Positions 1 to 7,664 are shown, counted from the stretch's first letter. The stretch: DNA of 7,694 nucleotides from an uncultured Bacteroidota bacterium (GCA_903906615.1 CAIVKT010000365.1:1-7694), one strand, 5' to 3'. The notes: generated by a model from the letters alone, not told the origin. Numbers and translations: made by a program.

Positions 1-3000
1 CCGGGTAGCGGGTTTACGGTTATAGTTGCTGTTGCAAAGCAACCGTGGCCCTCCGTGTAAGTAATAACAGCCGTACCCGGCGCATAAGACAACACCGCAC
101 CGGAATCGGAGACCGTAACTAATGTACTGGTAAAGCTGCCTGCTACCAATGAATCATGTACGGTCATGGTATCGCCCCAGGCGCAAATGTTATGTGTGCC
201 CGTTATCGCGGGTACTTGTATCACCGCTACGGGGTATACAGAAGAGCAACCATCAGCAGATGTATAGCTAATATCGGCCGTTCCCCCGGCTATACCGTGT
301 ACCACGCCCGATGCACCTACTGTAGCGAGCGAAGTAGCTCCACTACTCCACACACCACCGGCAGTAATATCATGCAACGTGACGGTATTGCCCGCGCATA
401 AAACTGACGGCCCGGTAATGCTTGCGGGGCTGGCGCTAACTGTTACCGGCATAGTTACAGAACACCTTAACCCGAGTGAATAAGTAATACTTAATGTGCC
501 GGGTATCAAGCCAAATACTGCACCATTAGCGGAGCCAACAGTTGCTATCAGCGGGTTACTGCTCGTCCAGATGCCGCCACCGGCATCAATAAGCGTGTCG
601 GTAAGCCCCACACAAAAATGATCTGTACCAACAATATTGGGCGGAAGAGCTGTTACACTTACGACCGTTGTTACCGTGCAACCGCTGATCGTGTAGCTGA
701 CCATGGCCACACCTATGCTCGTACCCGTTACTATACCGGTGCTGCTACCAACCGTGACTGCCCCACCGGTGGGCGTACTCCACATACCACCTGGCAGACC
801 ATCGCTTAATGTAATACCGGAATACAGGCACATAGCCGTAGCGCCCGTTATAGGCCGTGGGGAGCTATGCACATATACACTTGCAGTAGTGGCGCAACCC
901 GTGGGCAAGGTATAAGTTATAATGCCCGTACCGGCAGAGACCCCAGTTACAACACCTGTGGCAGAACCTACAGATGCTGTAGTGCTTACCGCAGCGCCCC
1001 ACACGCCACCGGTAGTGTCATCGCTTAATATAGTTGTGGCACCTTCACATACAGTAAACACACCTGTTATGTTAGCAGGTAGCGGGTTCACCGTCATTGC
1101 AACGGTACTCACACAGCCCACTGCCGATGTATAACTCACTGTGGCGAGGCCGGCACTAATACCTGTTATCAAACCTGTGGCACTACCAACTGTTATCGTA
1201 CTGCTGCTACTGCCCCATGTGCCTCCTGCTGCAGCATCTGTGAGTATAGTAGTTGTACCGGGGCATACACTCATAGAACCTGAGGGAACTGCGGGCAAAC
1301 TATTTACCGTTACTGTAGTGACAGACGCACACCCTGTAGCCAGCGTATAAGTAACCGGGGCTGTGCCTGCTGCAATGCCTGCCACAACTCCACTGCTACC
1401 CACTATTGTTATGCTTCCGCCTGCTGTACTCCAGACACCACCAACAGTAGCATCTGCCAGGGTTGTGGCACTACCAACGCATACCTTCAATACGCCGCCT
1501 ACCGGCATTGGCGCAGCATTGACCGTAACTGTATAAACAGCAGTACAGCCCGTAGCCGATGTATAAGTAATAGTTGCCGCTCCGGCGCTCCATCCAGTCA
1601 CTACACCGCTCCTGCTACCTACAGTTACCGGCACGCTTACTGATCCCCATAAGCCGCCGGGTATGGCATCTGTAAGTGTAATGGCGCTGCCCGCACAAAA
1701 TATCGTGGGGCCTGTTATCGGGGATATAGCGTTTACCGTTATACTGCGTGTGGCCATACTGCCACCGAGAGTATAGGTAATCACCGCTGTACCAGCACTA
1801 ACGCCGGTAACTACGCCTGTACTGCTGCCTATAGTAATGAGCAGGCTGGTTGTAGTCCATGTGCCGCCACTGATGCTATCCGTCTCCGTTATTGCAGCGC
1901 CCTGGCATACACTGCCCGGTCCGCGTATCACTGCTACCGATGGATCAACGGTCACCACGATACTTACCGTACAGCCTGTAGGTAGTGTATAATATATTGT
2001 TGCTGTGTCTGCGGCTATGCCGATGACTATGCCGGCGCTACCTACAGCAACAGCCGTGCTTGTCGTACTCCATACGCCGCCTGTAGTGGCATCTGTTAGC
2101 GTGGCAGCAATACCTGTGTATAAAACAGAACTGCCGCCTATTGCGGCGGGCAATGGAATTACGGTTTCTGTGCGCATTACTGTGCAACCTGTACCCAGTG
2201 AATAGGTAATCGGGGCTGTACCGACTGATAGGCCAGTCACTATGCCGCTCAATGATCCTATGGTTGCCGCTCCGCCGCTGTTCCAGATACCGCCGCCTAT
2301 AGTATCTGTGAGCGCTACACTGGCGCCCTGACATAAGGTATATGGGCCTGTTATAGCTGTGGGCGAGGTGCTGACTGTTACTGTTGTTGTTACGTTGCAA
2401 CCTGTTCCTGTGGTAAAAGTAATGATGCCTGTTCCTGTAGCCACACCAGTGACTATACCTGTGCCTGAGCCTATGATAGCTACCCCTGCACTTCCAGTTG
2501 TCCATGTTCCTGCTCCACTCTCTGTAAGATCGATGTGCGCACCTACGCAGACCGCAGATGGGCCGCCTATTGGAGCAGGAGTTGGGTAGACGGTTACCGT
2601 TGTTGTACGATAACAGCCCGTTGCGGGGAATGTATATGTGATGGCCGCCACGCCACCACTTACAGCAGTGACAATACCAGAACCTGTACCGACATATGCT
2701 ACACTACCCGTAGCCGGGCTCCATAACCCGCTTCCACTCTCCGTAAGTGTTAGTGACCTGCCGGGGCATATACTACCTGCACCGCCTATGAGTGCGGGCA
2801 GTGGATTTACTGTTAATGCGGTTGTAGCAAGGCATCCCGGCAATGTACCTGTGGAACCTATAGCATAGGTAACTATCGCGACACCGGCGCTTACACCTGT
2901 TACTACACCCGTGCCGCTGCCTACAGTCACCGCACTGCTACTGCTGCTCCATAGTCCTGCACCCGCATCGCTAAGATAAGTTGCTGCACCGATGCACACA

Positions 3001-6000
3001 TTAAGTGGACCACTTATTGTACCCGGCGAGGTATTGACTGTTACTTCTTTTGTGGCTATGCAACCAGTTATCGGCAATGTATAGGTAATAAAGCACGTAC
3101 CTGCTGTTATCCCTGTCACTACACCGCTACTACTACCAATACTTATAGTGCTGCCGGTCCGGCTCCATGTGCCGCCGCCACCATCAGTTTCTGTGATCGT
3201 TTGGCCTACACATACTGATGAGGGGCCGCTTATCGCTGATGGCAGTGCGTTCACTGTTATTGTCTTAGAAGTAGCACAGCCTGTGGGCAATGTATAGACC
3301 ACTGTTACTGTACCGCTGCTGATGCCTGTTACCACACCGCTCCCGCTACCTACGCTCCCCGCACTCCCAATGGCGCTCCATGTTCCTCCTGCATCTGTAA
3401 GCGTTGTAGTGCTGCCCACACACACGCTGCCTGCCCCTGTTATCGCAGCAGGCATTGGATTTACAGTTACTACCGCAGTAGCAGCGCAGCCCGGGCCTGT
3501 GGTATAGCTGATAACAGCCGTACCCGTACTTACACCTGTTGCCGTGCAACTGGATAATGAGCCAGCGGAACCTATAGTTACCGCACTTCCTGTACTGCTC
3601 CAGACCCCGCCCGATGTGCCATCGAACAATGTTGTGGTATTGCCCCGGCACACTTGCAGCACGCCGGTGATAACAGTAGGTGGCGGCAGTATAGTTACCG
3701 TTTGACTCACAGAGCAGCCAGCACCCATGGTATAAGTAATAGTAGCGCTGCCGGGCGCTACACCTGTTAACAAGCCTGTTGAAGGATTCACTCGTACTTT
3801 GGTGGTATCGCTGCTGCTCCAGGTGCCGCCACCCACACTGTTGATGAGCGTAGTCGTTCCGCCTGCGCAAAAACTGAATATGCCGTAAATTATACCCGGA
3901 GCGGGATTTACGGTAAAAGTTGCTACAGCCATACACCCGCTCCTATTAATATAGCTGATAGTAGCTGTTCCTACTCCATAGCCGGTAACGACGCCTCCGG
4001 TATCCGGATCTGCAATGCTGTAATCGGAACTCAACCATGCCCCCCCACGGCTGGAATCGGCGAGTGTGCTGCTAAGATACAAGCAGACGCTCGTAACACC
4101 TGTTATCGGCCCGGCAGCAGCATTGACCATTGCCGGTGAAATGACCCTGCATCCGGTTGGCAAAGTATAACTGATCTCCGCTACACCGCCGGCCACACCA
4201 GTAAGAATACCTGTGCTGCCTATAGTAGCGATCGCGCTGCTACTGCTTGTCCATACACCACCAGTGCCATCCGAAAGCGTTTCTGTCTGCCCCGGGCAAA
4301 TCCCTGAACTACTTATACCAATGATCGCCCCCGGCAACGGATTTACTGTTATTGCAACTGTACGGAAACAGCCCGAAGGAAGCGTGTAAGTAACCATATT
4401 TACCGCCGCACTTAAGCCGGCCACTACACCCGTAGCCGAACCTATTGAGATACTACCCCCTCCAGAACTCCATGTGCCACCTGTCACACTATCACCGAGC
4501 ATTAGAGAAGACCCGACACATACCGGCACAGAGCCACTGATCAGTGAAGGCAGCGCATTCACAGTAACAGTTTTCGCTACTGCACAACCTGTATACAATG
4601 TATAGGCGATCGTATCTACTCCCGGCGACAGGCCGGTAACTATACCGGAGCCGGAGCCAATAATTACGCCACTACCTGTAGTGCTCCAGTAGCCACCACT
4701 TATAGAATCTGTGGCGATCAGGGTACTACCCATACACAAAGACGGAAGCGCAGTAATTAAAGAAGGTGCGGCTGTTACAGTAACCTGTTTGCTTACAGCG
4801 CAGCCGGATGTTAATGTATAGCTGATCGTATCCACGCCCGGAGCTACACCCCTGAGTATGCCGGTCAATGACCCTATGGTGCCTATCGCAATACTACTGC
4901 TACTCCAGGATCCGGCCAACGTGCTATCACCAAAAATACCTGTTGTACCCGCACACAACGCTGCTACCCCGACGATAACAGATGGCGGAGTATTTACGGT
5001 TACAGATTTCATTGCCACACAGCCTGTAGGCATGGTGTACGTTATTAGCGCTGTACCCAAAGACAACGGAGTAACAATGCCCGATAGCGTGCCTATTGAT
5101 ACAACTGTACTTGTTGTAGTCCACACCCCACCCGCTGTTGAATCTGTAAGGGTAATGGGTGCGCCGCATAAAATCGGAGCGCCTGTGATCGCATGTAACG
5201 CATTTACCGTGATCGTTGCAATAGCCGGACAGCCGGAAGAATTTGTATAACTGATGTTCACTACCCCAGAAGCTATCCCGGTTACCAGCCCGCTGGCGCT
5301 GCCTACCGTAGCCACTAAAGTGTTACTGCTGCTCCACACCCCGCCGGCAGTAGTATCTGTGAGTAGAATGGAAGACCCTGCACAAACATTTACTGCTCCG
5401 GAAATAGCTGAGGGCGTTGTATTTATGGTAACCGTTGCCGTACGGGAACAACCTGAGGGGAGCACATAATTGATCACATCAGTACCTGTAGATATGCCCG
5501 TCACTATACCGGTAATTACACCAACAGAGGCATCCGCATTAGCCGGATGCCAGGTACCGCCGCTCAGCGAATCTAATAATACCACAGAAGATCCGATACA
5601 TATATTCAATCCGCCTGATCCTGAAGAAACCGGTACCGCAGGCAGGGGATTTACCGTTGCCATCCTTGTCACCAAACAGCCTGATGGTAATGAGTAAGTA
5701 ACAATAACACTACCTGCGGATACCCCTGTTAATACTCCTGTAGCAGAGCCAATAGTAGCTATTGCCGTGTTGCCGGAATACCAGTTACCCCCGATAGAGG
5801 AGTCGCTAACCGTTGCAGTACCGCCGCCGGCGCAGGCAACGGCTGTGCCACTAATTGCCGCCGGGGCCAGAACTACATTTACTGTAGTAGTTGTAGTTGC
5901 AGACCCGCAACTCAGGTTCAGCGAATAATTGATCAAAGTTGTTCCCAATGTCAGCGCAGTAACATTGCCATAAGAAGACCCTATACTGGCTATTGATGGA

Positions 6001-7472
6001 CTGGCGCTACTCCATACGCCGCCGCCCAGTGTATCCCATAAAGAAACAGTAGAACCCAGGCACACATTCGTAGGCCCCGGCATCGTTATCGCCGAAAATG
6101 AGTTGATGATGTCTACATATACCCTGGTAGTATCCGTGTAACCAAGGCAATCAGTAACTTTCATCTTAAAGATATCAGGCCCCAGGTAAGACCCTGAAGG
6201 TGAATAATATAACCCTGTGGGCGAAGTAGCACCGCCGGTAGATGTGCCGGAGCAAAAACCAACGAGCGTACCATGTGAGGGCCCGGTAACGATGCTCCAG
6301 GTCTCAGATTGACCGGCATCTGAGTCAATTATTGCAAGGGCAGTATTCAGCGAGTTTGCCCCTGAGCCAGTGCACACAGCAAGGCTCTGCGTATGACCGG
6401 CAAGAAATCTGGGCGTAGAATTATTGACCAGTTTGAATATGCGTTGCCCCGCATCTGTAGAAATATAAATAGTCCCGTTTGCCGCAGTGATGTAATTATC
6501 GGAAAAAACAGAAAAACTGCATGCTGAAGTGGAGTAACCCGCAATACCTGTGCCTGTAAGTGTGCCAATAATACCGGACAAATTTATTTTCCTGATCCTC
6601 GCAGAATCATTGATATATACGTTGCCTGCATTATCTGTACATATACTGCTGATCGTATTACTCAGGTGCGCCCCTGTAGCCGCAGACCCGTCACCCGTAA
6701 AGCCCACCGTACCGTTACCTGCAAAGGTACTGATGATGCCGAAAGCATTGATCTTGCGCACCCGCGCGCCGGATGATGCTATATAAATATTCCCAAACTC
6801 ATCTAATGCTATTGCTTTTGGCGAATCCAGCGCCGCGATGGTAGCCGGGCCGCCATCGCCGGTGTACCCTGCTGATCCTGTACCTGCAATGGTACTGATC
6901 ACACCGGATGTATTCACCTTACGGATGCGGTTATTGCCAGTCTCTGCTATATATATATCCCCATAACCGTCTATAGCGATGCCTGCTGCGCCGTTTAATG
7001 TGGCGCTGGTAGCAGGGCCGCCATCTCCGGTATATCCTGTAGTGCCTGTGCCTGCAACAGTGCTAATGATGCCCGATGTATTTATTTCGCGCACAGTTGT
7101 GCCTGTCGAAAAGAAAACATTCCCACTGTCATCTGTGGCTATACCCCATGGATTACTAATATTGGCCGATGTGGCCGGCCCGCCATCTCCCGAATATCCC
7201 GAAGTACCCGTGCCTGCAATAGTACTGATGATGCCCGATGTATTTACCTTCCGGACACGCTGATTGCTATAATCGGAAATATAAACATTTCCTGCACCAT
7301 CCAAGGCTATACACTTGGGGTTATTCACTAACGCAGTAGTGGCCGGGGCACCATCTCCCAAATATCCGCTTGTACCAACTCCTGCTATTAGTTGAGGCAA
7401 ATATGTTTGCGCCTCCAATACGCCGGAAAGCATAAAAAGGAGGATAGGTATGAGATAGAGGCAACGGCGCAC
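1..7472 (-). CDS. Giant secreted NHL-propeller / Ig-like repeat protein, 3' end missing
   Basis: At least 2490 codons are open from GTG 7472 to the left edge, with no in-frame stop. Order of parts: signal peptide (1-21), six NHL-type blades (about 29-350), a bridging Ig/cadherin-like domain (351-457), then at least 28 tandem Ig-like units (458 onward) and the first residues of unit 29. GTG is chosen because TAA lies directly upstream in frame and because it gives a complete signal peptide; the next start, ATG at residue 14, would cut the hydrophobic core. The mature protein is rich in Thr, Ser, Gly, Val and Ala and poor in charged residues in the array. From the architecture I infer a cell-surface or matrix protein of Bacteroidota, with the propeller presented at the tip of a long stalk; no enzyme motif is visible. 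The C-terminus, where a type IX sorting domain would be expected, lies outside the window. The function is not known, and adhesion is only a guess from architecture. Confidence 0.95.
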   Translation of the reverse strand, partial: MRRCLYLIPILLFMLSGVLEAQTYLPQLIAGVGTSGYLGDGAPATTALVNNPKCIALDGAGNVYISDYSNQRVRKVNTSGIISTIAGTGTSGYSGDGGPATSANISNPWGIATDDSGNVFFSTGTTVREINTSGIISTVAGTGTTGYTGDGGPATSATLNGAAGIAIDGYGDIYIAETGNNRIRKVNTSGVISTIAGTGSAGYTGDGGPATIAALDSPKAIALDEFGNIYIASSGARVRKINAFGIISTFAGNGTVGFTGDGSAATGAHLSNTISSICTDNAGNVYINDSARIRKINLSGIIGTLTGTGIAGYSTSACSFSVFSDNYITAANGTIYISTDAGQRIFKLVNNSTPRFLAGHTQSLAVCTGSGANSLNTALAIIDSDAGQSETWSIVTGPSHGTLVGFCSGTSTGGATSPTGLYYSPSGSYLGPDIFKMKVTDCLGYTDTTRVYVDIINSFSAITMPGPTNVCLGSTVSLWDTLGGGVWSSASPSIASIGSSYGNVTALTLGTTLINYSLNLSCGSATTTTTVNVVLAPAAISGTAVACAGGGTATVSDSSIGGNWYSGNTAIATIGSATGVLTGVSAGSVIVTYSLPSGCLVTRMATVNPLPAVPVSSGSGGLNICIGSSVVLLDSLSGGTWHPANADASVGVITGIVTGISTGTDVINYVLPSGCSRTATVTINTTPSAISGAVNVCAGSSILLTDTTAGGVWSSSNTLVATVGSASGLVTGIASGVVNISYTNSSGCPAIATITVNALHAITGAPILCGAPITLTDSTAGGVWTTTSTVVSIGTLSGIVTPLSLGTALITYTMPTGCVAMKSVTVNTPPSVIVGVAALCAGTTGIFGDSTLAGSWSSSSIAIGTIGSLTGILRGVAPGVDTISYTLTSGCAVSKQVTVTAAPSLITALPSLCMGSTLIATDSISGGYWSTTGSGVIIGSGSGIVTGLSPGVDTIAYTLYTGCAVAKTVTVNALPSLISGSVPVCVGSSLMLGDSVTGGTWSSGGGSISIGSATGVVAGLSAAVNMVTYTLPSGCFRTVAITVNPLPGAIIGISSSGICPGQTETLSDGTGGVWTSSSSAIATIGSTGILTGVAGGVAEISYTLPTGCRVISPAMVNAAAGPITGVTSVCLYLSSTLADSSRGGAWLSSDYSIADPDTGGVVTGYGVGTATISYINRSGCMAVATFTVNPAPGIIYGIFSFCAGGTTTLINSVGGGTWSSSDTTKVRVNPSTGLLTGVAPGSATITYTMGAGCSVSQTVTILPPPTVITGVLQVCRGNTTTLFDGTSGGVWSSTGSAVTIGSAGSLSSCTATGVSTGTAVISYTTGPGCAATAVVTVNPMPAAITGAGSVCVGSTTTLTDAGGTWSAIGSAGSVGSGSGVVTGISSGTVTVVYTLPTGCATSKTITVNALPSAISGPSSVCVGQTITETDGGGGTWSRTGSTISIGSSSGVVTGITAGTCFITYTLPITGCIATKEVTVNTSPGTISGPLNVCIGAATYLSDAGAGLWSSSSSAVTVGSGTGVVTGVSAGVAIVTYAIGSTGTLPGCLATTALTVNPLPALIGGAGSICPGRSLTLTESGSGLWSPATGSVAYVGTGSGIVTAVSGGVAAITYTFPATGCYRTTTVTVYPTPAPIGGPSAVCVGAHIDLTESGAGTWTTGSAGVAIIGSGTGIVTGVATGTGIITFTTGTGCNVTTTVTVSTSPTAITGPYTLCQGASVALTDTIGGGIWNSGGAATIGSLSGIVTGLSVGTAPITYSLGTGCTVMRTETVIPLPAAIGGSSVLYTGIAATLTDATTGGVWSTTSTAVAVGSAGIVIGIAADTATIYYTLPTGCTVSIVVTVDPSVAVIRGPGSVCQGAAITETDSISGGTWTTTSLLITIGSSTGVVTGVSAGTAVITYTLGGSMATRSITVNAISPITGPTIFCAGSAITLTDAIPGGLWGSVSVPVTVGSRSGVVTGWSAGAATITYTSATGCTAVYTVTVNAAPMPVGGVLKVCVGSATTLADATVGGVWSTAGGSITIVGSSGVVAGIAAGTAPVTYTLATGCASVTTVTVNSLPAVPSGSMSVCPGTTTILTDAAAGGTWGSSSSTITVGSATGLITGISAGLATVSYTSAVGCVSTVAMTVNPLPANITGVFTVCEGATTILSDDTTGGVWGAAVSTTASVGSATGVVTGVSAGTGIITYTLPTGCATTASVYVHSSPRPITGATAMCLYSGITLSDGLPGGMWSTPTGGAVTVGSSTGIVTGTSIGVAMVSYTISGCTVTTVVSVTALPPNIVGTDHFCVGLTDTLIDAGGGIWTSSNPLIATVGSANGAVFGLIPGTLSITYSLGLRCSVTMPVTVSASPASITGPSVLCAGNTVTLHDITAGGVWSSGATSLATVGASGVVHGIAGGTADISYTSADGCSSVYPVAVIQVPAITGTHNICAWGDTMTVHDSLVAGSFTSTLVTVSDSGAVLSYAPGTAVITYTEGHGCFATATITVNPLP
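3..6101 (-). repeat. Array of 28+ tandem Cys-paired Ig-like (Big_2-like) units
   Basis: Units of 70-78 residues (mean about 72.6) repeat without spacers. The consensus is 'ITG...VCxGxxxTLTD..GGxWSSS....A.VGS.TGxVTG..AGT..ITYTLPTGC..T..VTVNPLP'. The first conserved Cys lies at residues 471, 547, 625, 697, 769, 840, 913, 985, 1059, 1130, 1202, 1275, 1351, 1421, 1493, 1569, 1642, 1714, (Tyr1785), 1856, 1926, 1998, 2070, 2142, 2215, 2287, 2359 and 2430. The second Cys lies about 49 residues later, in the GC motif. The paired cysteines probably form an intra-unit disulfide. The 'WSSS..A.V....G.VTG...GT..I' core is that of bacterial Ig-like group 2 folds, found in stalks of surface proteins. Unit 29 begins at the window edge, so the array is longer than seen. 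Odd units: 12 (insertion plus extra Cys), 14 (extra Cys), 15 (loop insertion), 19 and 20 (each one Cys lost), 28 (Trp displaced). Confidence 0.9.
1740..2190 (-). other. Ig-like units 19-20 with complementary cysteine loss
   Basis: Unit 19 has Tyr1785 (codon TAC) where every other unit has the first Cys, but keeps its second Cys (residue 1834). Unit 20 keeps its first Cys (1856) but has Ser1905 (codon AGT) in place of the second. Each replacement is one base away from a Cys codon (TGC to TAC, TGT to AGT). The surviving cysteines are 22 residues apart across the unit 19/20 junction, against about 49 within normal units. The sequence facts are direct; the inter-unit disulfide is inference. Confidence 0.7.
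6102..6422 (-). other. Bridging Ig/cadherin-like domain (residues 351-457)
   Basis: This segment of about 107 residues matches neither the blades nor the downstream units. It contains 'IDSDAGQSETWSIVTGPSHG', then 'GLYYSPSGSYLGPDIFKMKV' and 'TDCLGYTDTTRVYVDI'. This order (D.D.GQ..TW.I..GPSHGTL, then Y.P...Y.G.D.F...V.D..G..D.T.V.V.I) is that of bacterial cadherin-like/Ig-like folds, in which acidic residues at domain junctions often bind calcium. It has three cysteines (in LAVCTG, GFCSG and TDCLG), an odd number. I take it as the hinge between propeller and array. The family assignment is from pattern memory only. Confidence 0.6.
6423..7388 (-). repeat. NHL-type beta-propeller, six blades (residues ~29-350)
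   Basis: Tandem units of 54-56 residues share the pattern 'AGTGTSGYxGDGGPAT ... GIAxDxxGNxYI ... NxRxRKVN.SGIISTI'. The Asp of the GDG motif falls at residues 40, 96, 150, 206 and 261. A sixth unit (Tyr313, 'GYSTSACS') has lost GDG but keeps the later strands (GTIYIS, QRIFKLV). Six units would close a six-bladed propeller, as known for NHL domains, which bind protein, RNA or ligand partners. The GDGGPAT form is common in secreted bacterial NHL proteins. The units are also similar at DNA level: a 19-base exact match lies at 7066-7084 and 7228-7246. The ligand cannot be predicted from sequence. Confidence 0.85.
7410..7472 (-). other. Sec signal peptide (residues 1-21)
   Basis: The N-terminus reads M-R-R-C followed by a hydrophobic core (LYLIPILLFML) and then S-G-V-L-E-A before Gln22. 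This gives a positive n-region, an h-region of about 11 residues and a plausible signal peptidase I site after Ala21, with Gln at +1 as is common in Bacteroidota exported proteins. The -3 residue is Leu, which is less favoured than Ala or Val. Cys4 lies before the hydrophobic core, so it is not a lipobox, and the protein is not predicted to be a lipoprotein. Confidence 0.85.
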
Positions 7473-7533
7473 TTATATTTATTTATCACTAAGTTAGCAA
7501 ATATTTTGCACTTCCATAATTTATTTCATATAA
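7473..7533 (-). promoter_or_regulatory. A/T-rich promoter and leader of the giant gene
   Basis: About 60 bases lie between the hairpin and the GTG start. No Shine-Dalgarno sequence is present; the bases just before the start read AAATAAATATAA, the A-rich leader usual in Bacteroidota, where translation often does not depend on Shine-Dalgarno pairing. A possible -7 element, AATATTTG (7498-7505 on the plus strand, read on minus), matches five of the six fixed positions of the Bacteroidota TAnnTTTG box. I see no convincing -33 TTG at the right distance, so the promoter call is weak. If it is right, the untranslated leader is only about 20 bases. Confidence 0.3.
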
Positions 7534-7570
7534 AACGAGTAACGCCCCGCGATGCGGGGCGTTACTCGTT
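7534..7570 (-). terminator. Strong hairpin, probable intrinsic terminator of an upstream gene
   Basis: A 17-bp perfect inverted repeat (arms 7534-7550 and 7554-7570) encloses a 3-base loop, with a GC-rich apex (GCCCCGC/GCGGGGC). On the minus strand the stem ends in CTCGTT and runs straight into TTATATG, giving a short T-run. On the plus strand the hairpin is followed by A-rich sequence, so the minus direction fits better. It would end transcription from a gene to the right of the window and separate it from the giant gene, which then needs its own promoter in the 60 bases that follow. Confidence 0.65.
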
Positions 7571-7600
7571 AAAAACTATCAAAGCTATTTATTGTTCAAT

Positions 7601-7620
7601 AACCATGTGGAACCATGTTG
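7601..7620. repeat. Short tandem direct repeat, two 10-base copies
   Basis: AACCATGTGG is followed directly by AACCATGTTG, differing at one base. It sits next to the small palindrome ATTGTTCAAT (7591-7600) and the hairpins further right. No function is assigned. Confidence 0.5.
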
Positions 7621-7623
7621 TGG

Positions 7624-7650
7624 CGGATGTTCCGCTTCAGCGGGCATCCG
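7624..7650. repeat. Imperfect hairpin in the intergenic stretch
   Basis: The left arm CGGATGTTCCGC (7624-7635) pairs with the right arm GCGGGCATCCG (7640-7650) around a TTCA loop, with one bulged base and one possible G-T pair. Neither side has a T-run, so it does not look like a simple terminator. It may be part of a repeated palindromic element together with the inverted repeat at 7665-7681. Confidence 0.5.
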
Positions 7651-7664
7651 GTACTACAAATAAG

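Noticed and set aside
703..1350. Back-to-back plus-strand ORFs of about 70 codons (703-915, 922-1134, 1141-1350; similar ones at 2005-2205, 3322-3507, 5254-5469 and 5470-5697)
   Set aside because: Each is one repeat unit long and ends where the sense strand encodes the conserved ITYT motif, whose antisense gives TATAA. They are Pro/Val/Thr-rich mirrors of the Gly/Thr/Val-rich sense frame, lack ribosome binding sites, and arise from the periodicity of the real gene.
2038..3936. Minus-strand ORFs in another frame (2038-2505 and 3346-3936), rich in Tyr, Arg, Asn and His
   Set aside because: They are out of frame with the verified 2490-codon gene and have the odd composition expected of a shifted reading of the repeats.
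1..6101. Regular spacing of about 217 bases, considered as a CRISPR or non-coding satellite array
   Set aside because: The unit is far too long for CRISPR, the bases are not conserved between copies, and the periodicity is fully explained by 72-residue protein domains in one open frame.
6347..6786. ORFs of 73 codons (minus, 6347-6568) and 78 codons (plus, 6550-6786) over the propeller
   Set aside because: Both overlap the well-supported NHL coding frame and have no recognisable domain.
7437..7458. Plus-strand AAGGAGG (7437-7443) followed by ATG at 7450, like a textbook ribosome binding site and start
   Set aside because: The ATG is followed by AGA and then TAG, so nothing is encoded; the bases are the antisense of the signal peptide codons.
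7410..7472. Lipoprotein signal peptide, because of Cys4
   Set aside because: The Cys lies before the hydrophobic core, not after it in a lipobox; the site after Ala21 fits signal peptidase I.
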